Shown here: piece after piece, positions 18,001 through 25,861 of the stretch
Numbering within the stretch: the first letter of the stretch is position 1
Layout of the letters: each line of letters opens with the position of its first letter
From: Paraflavitalea pollutisoli
GTDB lineage: Bacteria; Bacteroidota; Bacteroidia; Chitinophagales; Chitinophagaceae
DNA length: 64,000 bases
Reading direction: 5' to 3'
Assembly (NCBI RefSeq): GCF_029360705.1
Contig: NZ_JARKMX010000014.1
Span: 558,001 to 622,000, forward strand
Program-made: the position numbers and the translations under genes
Notes under the pieces: generated by a model
Database searches by the model: none
Told to the model about the DNA's origin: nothing
The model's input: only the letters and a program-made list of their open reading frames with translations

Positions 18001-19323
18001 CTGGAAATAGTCGCGGTCTTTGAGGTTGACCTTGGTGGGCACAAAGGGGTTGCGCGTCCACCGGATGGTTTGCATACCGGCACTGTTGGTCCATACAATG
18101 TGCTCAAAGTAGGGATACCTGGTGCCCAATGAATCGGGTTTGTAGGGGATATCGGGTACGGGTGTCGGTGTTTTGCCGGCCAGGTCGATGAAGAAGCCCG
18201 ATTGGTTGACTGGTGCATAGAGGTCGGGCAGGCGGCCATCTAGCCGGGCTCCTTGCTGATTGATCAGCTTTAGCAGTTCGCGTTCGCTCTCCTCCATCTC
18301 GCCCAAAGCGTCTTTTACTTCCGACAAAAAGGTTTGCTGGATATTGGTCGCGAGCGTCCGGAGCTGGTCATCGGATGGCCTGCGGATCAGAAAGTAATAC
18401 GCGTAGATGTTGACCAATATAATGATGAGGATGGAACCGATGAGGTGTATGGAGATCAGGGATGTCAGCACGTTGCGGGCGAGCAAGGGCTCTGAGCGGG
18501 TCATCAGGAATATCTTGAGCAGCGGGAACATGAGGATAACCAACACGATGCCCAATACCAGCCAGAGTATGGCATTGCCCGGAATAAAACGGCTTTCTGC
18601 GTAATAGTCCTCTACCGGCATGTACCCGCCGATGACAAAGCGGTGTTTACCCTTCACGGTGAATGGCGTCATGAACACCTTGTATTTTTTACCTCCTGTT
18701 TCTACCTGCCGGATGGCGCCAAATTCGCGGGTGAGCTCGCCGGTGACGGAATCTTTCACCTCGTTGCCCTGTGCGATCGGAGTAAGCGTATCGTGTGATA
18801 GGTTGATGTCATCAAACAATACGGTATCGTTGTGAGCCAGGAAAAAATACCGGAACAGATCGCGCCGGAGATAGGACCTGATGAAATCGTTGACAGGGGC
18901 CACGGCCCGCTGATCGGGTTTGGTGCCGAATATGAAGTTCCAGCTATCGCGCTGACGGATGGTGAAGTAATTATCGGTAGGGGTGGTATCTGACACCAGG
19001 CGAAGTCCGTATTCGCCTTCGATGCGGTTGAGCAGTGGATTGGGGCCAGGCTGTCCCGGTATCGGATGCAGGGTATCTACCGCGCTTAGGAAGTTGATGC
19101 TATTGCGTTCGGCATAGCCTTCTATTTTCTCGCGGATATTGCTGCCGATGCGGTTGAGCCCACGGAAGGAACGTTCCCGTATGTTGCGTTCATTCTGCTT
19201 AATGATCACATTGGAGTAGAAATAAAAAGCAGCCCCGATAACGATCAGGGTGATGATGGCGGGCGCATAACGCCTGATGAACTGCCCGATACCATCAGAC
19301 AGCGGCTTGATGAATTTGAACAT
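15085..19323 (-). CDS. Giant multi-sensor membrane protein with degenerate P-loop domain
   Basis: The protein has 1412 residues and about eleven membrane segments (near 22-40, 250-272, 286-313, 614-636, 662-682, 688-707, 735-752, 761-783, 798-820, 970-994 and 1358-1374). Large extracytoplasmic regions lie at 41-249, 314-613 and 821-969. The second contains YGFGFCLVDGRGNVYFHYDE (524-543), a Cache/PAS-like sensor signature. The cytoplasmic part (about 995-1350) has a P-loop-like fold: LGMINSGKF (1028-1036), where the usual Ser/Thr after GK is Phe; a Walker B-like strand TAVVIRHFE (1095-1103); and RLVVSSSRHF (1129-1138). It is followed by a winged-helix-like stretch (about 1280-1335). A final membrane helix and an amphipathic helix close the protein. 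It looks like a STAND-type sensor that may no longer hydrolyse NTP. There is no operon partner on its strand. Confidence 0.85.
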   Translation of the reverse strand: MFKFIKPLSDGIGQFIRRYAPAIITLIVIGAAFYFYSNVIIKQNERNIRERSFRGLNRIGSNIREKIEGYAERNSINFLSAVDTLHPIPGQPGPNPLLNRIEGEYGLRLVSDTTPTDNYFTIRQRDSWNFIFGTKPDQRAVAPVNDFIRSYLRRDLFRYFFLAHNDTVLFDDINLSHDTLTPIAQGNEVKDSVTGELTREFGAIRQVETGGKKYKVFMTPFTVKGKHRFVIGGYMPVEDYYAESRFIPGNAILWLVLGIVLVILMFPLLKIFLMTRSEPLLARNVLTSLISIHLIGSILIIILVNIYAYYFLIRRPSDDQLRTLATNIQQTFLSEVKDALGEMEESERELLKLINQQGARLDGRLPDLYAPVNQSGFFIDLAGKTPTPVPDIPYKPDSLGTRYPYFEHIVWTNSAGMQTIRWTRNPFVPTKVNLKDRDYFQAVTQGSLIRRDQQEFFLTAVTSWVSQQKLAIIARKSRLRQLLQQTNLITDTTLRKQWQAKLDNIEMISLSTPMRSIFNPVLPYGFGFCLVDGRGNVYFHYDENRSLNENLVEECSDNVKLNSLLTTGASGYYNAHYTGSNHRFYAQPIDRMPFYLVTFYDVENNWNQDLDIMSASSILVLINMGIILLLVLITRVLSFRRLSRSILFIWVEPKRHRGNAYIKATWAFALASVLLFLFAFISNRADELYLLGISLGFTHILIVYSYRVYTREDLALDKETGTGPIRQYRGRKIEHTITILIGLYLLAAGLFMSNLTDGAGIFLSSQILLVVGCWLISRYVVAPGSIRGIKRYQKYYYNSLFSFIMATAVVPTLLFFSLSFREEQKLAIKYQQLDFVNNLLNKKPYRDYANDSNWQVSYRRPFHYDFLADRIERDQHTDTLRWAITRFSRLYNVIKPSFSNYARRIEYLNNEDSMVGNFTWNDTANPNSLRFRIDILRTRTYADGDYRLSAVKNIYPVSHQLGERFMRDPEIHILLLLIICLLLAGIYLLLQQLIPRVFFFNRSEFSAREMINKTFIRSLNPVNHVYILGMINSGKFNLINLSLKDDGYTIFTLDIALMFAVDPDKPETTLFQQQWKGITDAIGKLTPEELAQRKTAVVIRHFEMKMDDLAATEDKLKVVERLLAYKYIRLVVSSSRHFEAMVVKEPPPADNPTKPVKDLTDRWLNVMNNFCLYYHKWHYAGAKQQTTDAAWEKNYDVYFLGRQLNEKLYRECAHSEFLYGLLAPLRQSLVREWLPKAKVLMGEKEKIGKPGTEDLFNSFLIKLEAMAYPYYLSLWQTLTAEEQRTLYDIASDGLLNQRNQDVADNLHALGLLRINGSATGYWTMNESFRAFVLKRIDKNELTKMREGADPSHSWNRFQLPVIIVVIAVALFLFTTQRDAFNNLITYLAAAAGGIAALLKILDAFSGPKAKTP

Positions 19324-19569
19324 AGGTTAGTTATCTGAAAAGGTTCCAAACGGGTGATGGGCCCGGTGGGCGGGTACAGATAACGTTCGGTGGATACTAA
19401 TTTGAACAGCAGTCGGGAGGGATGTATGTATTGTAATTTAAGGAATTATCTGCAATCGTTGAAGGGTACTTACCGGACCTGGTCCGGATAACAAAGCAAA
19501 TTCGGTCCTTTCAACAAAATCAAGTGGCTGGGCTTGTTCGAATTTTGGGTCAACAAAAACAATTGAACC

Positions 19570-20589
19570 ATGCAACAAACCATGAACATGCCTGCGAAGC
19601 AACAACCCATCCACTCCGGATTCAACGCTCAATCTACCGCCGCCGAAGTCATTCAGGGCATCGACCTCCGCGACAAGGTAGTCATCATTACCGGTGGCTA
19701 TGCGGGCATTGGGCTGGAAACAACCCGGGTACTGTCGGCTGCCGGCGCTACCGTGATCGTACCAGCCAGGGATCTTGCCAAGGCGACCAGCAGTGTGGCT
19801 GGTATCGAGCGGGTGGAGCTGACCTCCCTTGACCTGATGGACCCCATATCCATCGACGGCTTTGCTGCTTCCTTCCTGGCTTCCGGTCGCCCACTGCATC
19901 TGCTCATCAACAATGCCGGGATCATGTGGGTGCCTTTGCGCCGGGATAGTCGGGGCCATGAGTCGCAACTGTCTACCAATTACCTGGGCGCCTTTCAGCT
20001 GACAGCCCGCTTATGGCCGGCCTTGCAACAAGCACCCGGTGCCAGGGTGATCAATGTGTCGTCGTTTGGTCACCAGATGGCGCCTTTCGACTTTACCGAT
20101 CCGAATTTCCGGGAGCGTGCTTATGAGAGCCTGCAAGGCTATGGCCAGTCAAAGACGGCGATGAACCTTTTTGCCGTTGAACTGGACCGCAGGGGCGCTG
20201 CAAGCGGCATAAGGGCTTACGCAGTACACCCCGGCGCCGTGAATGGCACCGACCTGGGCAGGGAGGCACCGATCGCCATGTTTCAGGCTATGGGAACGTT
20301 TGATGAATCGGGGAAAATAAAACCCGAGGTGGCCGCCACGCTGAAAACCATCGAGCAGGGCGCCGCCACGACCGTGTGGTGCGCTACCAGCCCGCTGTTG
20401 CAAGCGCTGGGTGGCGTGTATTGTGAGGATTGCGATGTAGCAGAGCTGGATCATGGACAACTAGAACACCGCTATGACCAGCCCTCCACGCTGCGTGGCG
20501 TGCTCCCCTACTCCATTAACCCGGCCCTGGCGAAACGGCTCTGGACGCTGACGGAACAACTGACCGGCATCCAATTTCTCCCGTACTAA
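19570..20589 (+). CDS. SDR family NAD(P)-dependent oxidoreductase
   Basis: The protein has 339 residues and classical short-chain dehydrogenase features: cofactor motif TGGYAGIG (41-48), NNAG (114-117), NVSS (162-165, with the catalytic Ser) and YGQSK (191-195, with catalytic Tyr and Lys). Its length and the pattern FGHQMAPFDFTDPNF match the retinol-dehydrogenase/WW-oxidoreductase-like branch often found in soil bacteria; the substrate is unknown. An alternative start at Met5 or Met7 is equally possible. An AraC gene follows 55 bp downstream on the same strand and may be in the same transcript. Confidence 0.88.
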   Translation: MQQTMNMPAKQQPIHSGFNAQSTAAEVIQGIDLRDKVVIITGGYAGIGLETTRVLSAAGATVIVPARDLAKATSSVAGIERVELTSLDLMDPISIDGFAASFLASGRPLHLLINNAGIMWVPLRRDSRGHESQLSTNYLGAFQLTARLWPALQQAPGARVINVSSFGHQMAPFDFTDPNFRERAYESLQGYGQSKTAMNLFAVELDRRGAASGIRAYAVHPGAVNGTDLGREAPIAMFQAMGTFDESGKIKPEVAATLKTIEQGAATTVWCATSPLLQALGGVYCEDCDVAELDHGQLEHRYDQPSTLRGVLPYSINPALAKRLWTLTEQLTGIQFLPY

Positions 20590-20644
20590 ACCATCAGCGG
20601 ATGTTGACACTGATCTTCCTAACTTTAATGCGCAAGGCTACTTC

Positions 20645-21475
20645 ATGGAATACACGGCTAAATACATTACGGAGGACATCAAACTCAGCTGTTACGACGA
20701 CAAGCTGTTCAAAACGGAGATGATGTTTGACCAGCACATGCTGGTCTGGTTCATTTCGGGCGAAACGAAGATCGTGCAGTCGGAGGCGACCTACACTTTT
20801 ACGGCGGGTGATATCTTCCTGATCCCGAGGCACCAGCTGGCCACGATCATCAACTATCCCAAAGACGGGCAGCCGCATAAGACCGTCGTCATGCACCTCA
20901 CCACCGAACGCTTGCGGGCGTATTATGCAAATCAGCCCGTATACGCCGGTGCTCCGGCAGAACAAAAGATCCACCGGTTCCGCGATCATCCGCTGCTGCA
21001 CAGTTGCCTGGCTTCGCTGATCCCGTATTTCGAGGTAAAAGGGCCTTTTCCTGAACAGATCGCGTCGCTGAAGATCACAGAGGCCATCAGTATTTTGCGG
21101 ACCATCGAGCCGGGAATCGATGCGGTGTTAGCACAATACGATGTGCCGGGTAAGATCGACCTGGTCACTTATATGGAGAAGCATTTCATGTTCAATATGC
21201 CGATGGAAAAGTTTGGCTACCTGACGGGACGCAGTCTGACCACCTTCAAACGTGACTTCAAGAAGGCCTTTCAAACCACGCCGCAAAAATGGCTGACGCA
21301 GAAAAGGCTGGAGCGTGCCCACTATTTGCTCTCCGAGAAAAGTTACAAGCCGGTCGATGTGTACTTCGAAACGGGTTTCGAGAACCTTTCACATTTCTCC
21401 TTCGCATTCAAGAAGCATTTTGGGTATGCGCCGTCGTCGTTGCCTATTCCGCGTGCGCTTTCAGGAAATCGCTGA
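20645..21475 (+). CDS. AraC family transcriptional regulator
   Basis: The protein has 276 residues. Residues 1-110 form a cupin-like effector domain (TYTFTAGDIFLIPRHQLATI). The C-terminal 100 residues carry two HTH units: MPMEKFGYLTGRSLTTFKRD, with the linker QTTPQKWLTQKRLERAHYLL, and VDVYFETGFENLSHFSFAFK with HFGYAPS. The match to the AraC DNA-binding domain is complete, unlike the AraC protein at 2164. It sits downstream of an SDR gene, which it may regulate. Its last 32 bp overlap the end of hutG on the opposite strand. Confidence 0.92.
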   Translation: MEYTAKYITEDIKLSCYDDKLFKTEMMFDQHMLVWFISGETKIVQSEATYTFTAGDIFLIPRHQLATIINYPKDGQPHKTVVMHLTTERLRAYYANQPVYAGAPAEQKIHRFRDHPLLHSCLASLIPYFEVKGPFPEQIASLKITEAISILRTIEPGIDAVLAQYDVPGKIDLVTYMEKHFMFNMPMEKFGYLTGRSLTTFKRDFKKAFQTTPQKWLTQKRLERAHYLLSEKSYKPVDVYFETGFENLSHFSFAFKKHFGYAPSSLPIPRALSGNR

Positions 21476-22493
21476 CGAGGTAGCTGACCAGTTTGCCCGT
21501 GGAATCATCTTTGCGACCGTCGGCCAGTTGTGCGGCGCCTTCACAGATATGCACATAAGCTACATCACAATCCATCGCTGTATAGGTCAGGTACTGGCGG
21601 GCATGTTGGGGAAGCAGTCCCGAAGGAGTGAGTGCGCTGGACAAGGTATGCTCGATACAATCCAGGTCGAGTTCGATGCCCGTGTAGTTTTCTTCGGTAA
21701 AGCTGGTGGCGTGGGCCACGGCCTGCGTAAAGCTGCGCTTCTCGTGAATAAAAATATCTTCGTAGGTGATGAAATCGATGAAGGGATTGTTGACGATATC
21801 GAGCCACACGTTTTGTGGCAGGTAGTTTTCGTGCAGGCCCACGATACAGTATTTCTGCAGGTAGCCATCTTCTTCCGCATACCGGAATCCGTTGCCACTG
21901 TGGCGCCCTTCCGCAGGCCTGAAGTCGCTGTGGGCATCGAGGTTGATGCTGTTGATCTGTGCAAGGGGTAGCAGTCCTGCTTTGTGCAACCCTTTGGAAG
22001 CGCCTTTGATGAGGGGGTAAGCATTGTTGTGCCCGCCGCCGATCACGATGGGTACCTTCTTATGGCTGGTAATGATCTTGATGAGTTCTTCCACTTCCTC
22101 GTCGATGGTAATGACGGCGTGCCGGTAGGCATCAATCTTTTCATCGTAGCTATGGGCATTCTGTTCGATCAGCCATTTGAGATCGCCAAAGTCGAAATGG
22201 CCAAGCAGCAACACTTCGTCACCCAGCAGGAAATCATTGCTTTGGATATTGAGGAAAGAGCTGAGAAAGGGTACCCAGATCGAGTCAGTGCCTCCTACCC
22301 CATGGTTGGCGCGTACGCCGATATCTTCCGGCACACCAATGAGTACATAGGCGGCGGTGGATTGAGCGAGCGATGCTTCGAGCTGATTTTTATCAGCGAT
22401 CACCTGTATACATTCACCCAGACGAGTTTCGAACTTGCGCAATTTGGTCAGAGAGAGTACATCCTGCTTGTCGTAAAACTTGAAATGCTTCAT
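21444..22493 (-). CDS. hutG: Formimidoylglutamase (arginase family)
   Basis: The protein has 349 residues from the ATG at 22491-22493 (MKHFKFYDKQDV); a Met 12 codons upstream would run into the previous gene. The ureohydrolase metal-binding motifs are present: GGGHNNAYP, NLDAHSDFRP (the DAHxD motif) and ELDLDCI in the SxDxD position. In the hut pathway this enzyme hydrolyses N-formimidoyl-L-glutamate to glutamate and formamide. HutI, HutU and HutH genes lie upstream on the same strand, which supports the assignment over arginase or agmatinase. It is the last gene of the block, 25 bp after the membrane protein gene, and its tail overlaps the convergent AraC gene by 32 bp. Confidence 0.88.
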   Translation of the reverse strand: MKHFKFYDKQDVLSLTKLRKFETRLGECIQVIADKNQLEASLAQSTAAYVLIGVPEDIGVRANHGVGGTDSIWVPFLSSFLNIQSNDFLLGDEVLLLGHFDFGDLKWLIEQNAHSYDEKIDAYRHAVITIDEEVEELIKIITSHKKVPIVIGGGHNNAYPLIKGASKGLHKAGLLPLAQINSINLDAHSDFRPAEGRHSGNGFRYAEEDGYLQKYCIVGLHENYLPQNVWLDIVNNPFIDFITYEDIFIHEKRSFTQAVAHATSFTEENYTGIELDLDCIEHTLSSALTPSGLLPQHARQYLTYTAMDCDVAYVHICEGAAQLADGRKDDSTGKLVSYLVSDFLKAHAE

Positions 22494-22518
22494 ATCAACA
22501 ACTGTTTTCGAAGTGAGC

Positions 22519-24546
22519 CTATGCGGCATCGGGTTGCAATCTTTTTCTAGGCCGGAAGAAGTCCAGGGGGTGGGAACGGAAGTATTTCCACAGTATGCTC
22601 AGGAATTCGGGATAGTCACGCAATTTGACGCCTCTTGACCGTACGGCTACGATGAAGGCAAGGGAAAAGCTAACGAGGAAGTTGAGAAAGCCGATGCCCA
22701 GTACGCCGACAAACACCGCGGTCAGGTAGGTGTAAGATACATTATTCCATCCTACGCCGTACAACCCGATGGAAGAATTGGCGGCGGCAATCGTGATGTG
22801 GCGGATATCGAAGCCGATACCAAACAGGTCACCGGCGGTGGTGGCCATGCCCAGGAAGAAACCCAGGCTGATGTTACCAGCCAGGCTGCCTGCATGTCCA
22901 TCGAGGTAGTGGGCGATGCGCTCCAGGCGATCGCGCGATATGGCCTGGCGCAGTACGGGATGCTCGGTAATACGGCGAGCTATCCGGCCATAATTCATCT
23001 TATTCTGCACATATCCGGCAATGAGGCTGCTGATGAACAGGAATACGCCGGTGTTGCAGGCATAGGCCAACGACAGGCTACGCCAGGGGTGCTGGGCATC
23101 CATCATTTTCATGGCTGCATCACCACTCACCAAGGGATGGCCAAAGCAAATATCATAGAGCCAGGCCAGCCCGAAAGTGACGGGCCACACGATGATCAGG
23201 TTGCCGATAAAAGAAGCGATCTGGCTGCGGGACACTTTCGATACCGTTACTGCCAGGTTGTATAGATTGGGCGTATCATCCGCTTTACGGGTATCGAGTG
23301 AACTGGCTACGGCACTGGCTGTAAACGCTGGCTGCTTGGTGGCGAGCGTCGTTTTCGTTTCTTCGATGGCGACGAAACCGACACTATAGTTGATGCTATA
23401 GGTGAATCCATGCCAGAACGGCGCCATATGGATCTTTCCCAACAGGATCTTGGCTATCGCCACAAAGCAAACGATGAGGCCACCTCCCATGGCGGTGAAG
23501 ATCATCTGAAAATATTCAAGCGGCGAAGACGTGATGTACTTGGTTCCTTTTTTCGTCTTGTGTTCAGCGATCTGATAAGCCAGGTACCCGGTGGTTTGGG
23601 AAAGGAATTCGAAGATACTGTTCTTACGGTTTTCATAGCGGATCACTTTGATGAACAGGGTAGCTAGCCGGTTGGTATCCATGTGGTGGTCGGCATCTAC
23701 GATATCGAGTACCAGCAGCATGCGTTCGAGCTTCTGCTCGATCTGAAAAAGTATATAGGTTTGCGAGAGGCTCGCTCCCCTTTCCGCCGTTTGGTCGCGG
23801 ATATATTGTACGATGTGTTGGGCCTGTTGCATCTCCGAATAAATGCGTTGCAACAGATCGGCATGGGTTGCGGGGTCTGGATCGGCTTGTTTATCGAGCA
23901 ATTCTTTCAGTTCGTACACCAGGTATTGCTGCACCGCAAATGGATTGTCCTGTTGCCCTGTTTTGAAGGGAGCGTTTTTGACAATATCGTTCTCCCACCC
24001 CAATTGGGCTACACCCGCTGAAAGTATTTGGAGTGCTGCCAGGGCCTGGCGGGTAATGATGGGTTCACGCCCCTTTACTGATAATCCCAGGGCTTCAAAA
24101 AACTGCACCCAGCGAGCATGCCCGATCTCCTCTACCCAGAGGTAATCCTGGCGGCGGTAAAAGATCCGGTCGAGCAGGTAGAGAAAATCATTGGGGTCTT
24201 GTACAGGGGGGAGTAATTTATGTTTGAGTCGCGCATGCAGTTCGCGCCCAACGCCGCGCGACACAGTAACACCGCTTTCGGTGAGCATAGGCAGCAGGTT
24301 GCTGTTGATGAGCTGGGCGAGGATGGCGGTGCGCAGTTCGGTTACCACAATTGGCTGCTCGGATAGAAAATGCAATACTCTGCCGATGTTCTGTACCGCT
24401 TCTTCCGGCTTGCGGGTACGCGGCCTTATCAGGCGTACGAAGGACACCAGGTAGTCGACGGCAACTTCGCGGTCTTTGATGGAGACCTTGGGCCTTTGTT
24501 GCAGGAACTGGATAAATGGATCCGTCTTTTTTTTTCTCCTGATCAT
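22519..24546 (-). CDS. SpecificRecomb (Gcr) family integral membrane protein
   Basis: The protein has 675 residues. The N-terminal half is soluble and helical (for example FIQFLQQRPKVSIKDREVAV, HLLPPV-like segments and DFLYLLDRIFYRRQDY). The second half has about six membrane segments and the family signature TTLATKQPAFTASAVASSL. This matches the family named 'site-specific recombinase' (PF10136, after gonococcal gcr). The name is doubtful: no Ser- or Tyr-recombinase catalytic motif is visible and the protein is plainly integral to a membrane. It lies between hutI (46 bp upstream) and hutG (25 bp downstream) on the same strand, so it is probably co-transcribed with histidine degradation genes. 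The biochemical role is unknown; a transport or envelope role seems likelier than recombination. Confidence 0.85.
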   Translation of the reverse strand: MIRRKKKTDPFIQFLQQRPKVSIKDREVAVDYLVSFVRLIRPRTRKPEEAVQNIGRVLHFLSEQPIVVTELRTAILAQLINSNLLPMLTESGVTVSRGVGRELHARLKHKLLPPVQDPNDFLYLLDRIFYRRQDYLWVEEIGHARWVQFFEALGLSVKGREPIITRQALAALQILSAGVAQLGWENDIVKNAPFKTGQQDNPFAVQQYLVYELKELLDKQADPDPATHADLLQRIYSEMQQAQHIVQYIRDQTAERGASLSQTYILFQIEQKLERMLLVLDIVDADHHMDTNRLATLFIKVIRYENRKNSIFEFLSQTTGYLAYQIAEHKTKKGTKYITSSPLEYFQMIFTAMGGGLIVCFVAIAKILLGKIHMAPFWHGFTYSINYSVGFVAIEETKTTLATKQPAFTASAVASSLDTRKADDTPNLYNLAVTVSKVSRSQIASFIGNLIIVWPVTFGLAWLYDICFGHPLVSGDAAMKMMDAQHPWRSLSLAYACNTGVFLFISSLIAGYVQNKMNYGRIARRITEHPVLRQAISRDRLERIAHYLDGHAGSLAGNISLGFFLGMATTAGDLFGIGFDIRHITIAAANSSIGLYGVGWNNVSYTYLTAVFVGVLGIGFLNFLVSFSLAFIVAVRSRGVKLRDYPEFLSILWKYFRSHPLDFFRPRKRLQPDAA

Positions 24547-24592
24547 TTCCTTCAGTATAAGTTCGATGCGCTGCTACTCAATTTACAACAAA

Positions 24593-25840
24593 TTACAACC
24601 ACGCTCCTTTTATCATTACTGTATCGATTAGGTTGCTGCCAAAAGCATAAGGCAGGTAAGCCAATGAAGGTATGGGTCTCGTGACGATCAGGTTGGCTTT
24701 TTTGCCAACAGTAATACTTCCCAGCTGTTCGCCGAGCTCCATGGCATAGGCTCCATTGAGGGTGGCCGCATTAATGGCTTCTTCGGGCAGCATTTTCATC
24801 TGTATACAACTCATAGCCACCACCAGGTTCATATTACCACTGGGAGACGAGCCAGGGTTGAAGTCGGAGGCCAGGGCGATGGCACAGCCGGCATCGATGA
24901 GGGCACGGGCCGGTTGAAAGGGCATGCGCAGGAAAAAGGCTGCGGTGGGCAGCAGGGTACCGATGGTATTCGATTGTGCCAGCGACTGTATGGCATCTTC
25001 ATCCATTGTTTCGAGGTGATCGACACTGATGGCGCCGAGCCTGACGCCGGTTTGCGTGCCGCCTGACAGGTTCAGCTGGTTGGCATGGATCTTTGGCTTG
25101 AGCCCATGCGCCATGCCTGCCTTGCAGACATGCTCGGTTTCTTCGGGAGAGAAAAATCCTTCTTCGCAGAACACATCGATGTAATCGGCCAGGTTATCCC
25201 GGGCAATGACCGGCAACATGTGCTCCGTAATCTGCTGCAGGTAACCTTGGTGATTGTTCTTAAACTCCGTGGGATAAGTATGTGCGCCGAGAAAGGTTGC
25301 TTTGATATCGAGGGCTGACCGCTGCTTCAGTCGCTTGATCACACGCAGCATTTTGAGCTCTCCTTCTACCGTGAGCCCATATCCACTCTTTATCTCGATG
25401 GCGCCTGTGCCGAGCCGGCTGAGTTCTTCAAGTCGTTGCCAGGCCTGGTGGAAGAGCTCGTCTTCGGAAGCCTCGTTGAGTTTGCGGGCCGAGTTGAGGA
25501 TGCCCCCGCCCTTAGCGGCGATATCGGCATAACTCATGCCTTTGAGTTTGTACACAAACTCTTCTTCGCGGCTGGCGGCAAAGACGATATGGGTATGGCT
25601 ATCGCACCACGTGGGTAATACGGTAGCGCCGGCTGCATCGTAGGTCTCGCTGGCCATAGACCTGTAGCCACTTTTGTCGAGGTCATCCATACTGCCAAAG
25701 GCGGCGATGGTATCGTCTTCAATGAGCAGGTAAGCCTTATCAATACAAGGTAATTCGGCGAGCTGATCGCCGCGTAATACAGTAGTCAGTGCCCGTACGC
25801 CGACGAGCTGGTGGATGTTGGTAATGAGCAAGGATGCCAT
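24593..25840 (-). CDS. hutI: Imidazolonepropionase
   Basis: The protein has 415 residues. It is an amidohydrolase-fold enzyme that opens imidazolone-5-propionate to N-formimidoyl-L-glutamate, the third step of histidine degradation. The metal-binding HxH is in WCDSHTHIVF (His82, His84), followed by the substrate-binding ASREEEF. Further motifs are KSGYGL, LGAHTYPTEF, KIHANQLN and ASDFNPGSSP, all in the order found in HutI. The length is normal. It lies 21 bp downstream of the GH15 gene and 46 bp upstream of the membrane protein gene. Its product feeds HutG, encoded two genes downstream. Confidence 0.95.
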   Translation of the reverse strand: MASLLITNIHQLVGVRALTTVLRGDQLAELPCIDKAYLLIEDDTIAAFGSMDDLDKSGYRSMASETYDAAGATVLPTWCDSHTHIVFAASREEEFVYKLKGMSYADIAAKGGGILNSARKLNEASEDELFHQAWQRLEELSRLGTGAIEIKSGYGLTVEGELKMLRVIKRLKQRSALDIKATFLGAHTYPTEFKNNHQGYLQQITEHMLPVIARDNLADYIDVFCEEGFFSPEETEHVCKAGMAHGLKPKIHANQLNLSGGTQTGVRLGAISVDHLETMDEDAIQSLAQSNTIGTLLPTAAFFLRMPFQPARALIDAGCAIALASDFNPGSSPSGNMNLVVAMSCIQMKMLPEEAINAATLNGAYAMELGEQLGSITVGKKANLIVTRPIPSLAYLPYAFGSNLIDTVMIKGAWL

Positions 25841-25861
25841 GCCGTAAAGATAGCATCCCCT

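Noticed and set aside
22519-24546. 'Site-specific recombinase' considered as a sign of an integrated element
   Set aside because: The protein is an integral membrane protein without integrase or resolvase catalytic residues, and no attachment-site repeats or phage genes are nearby.
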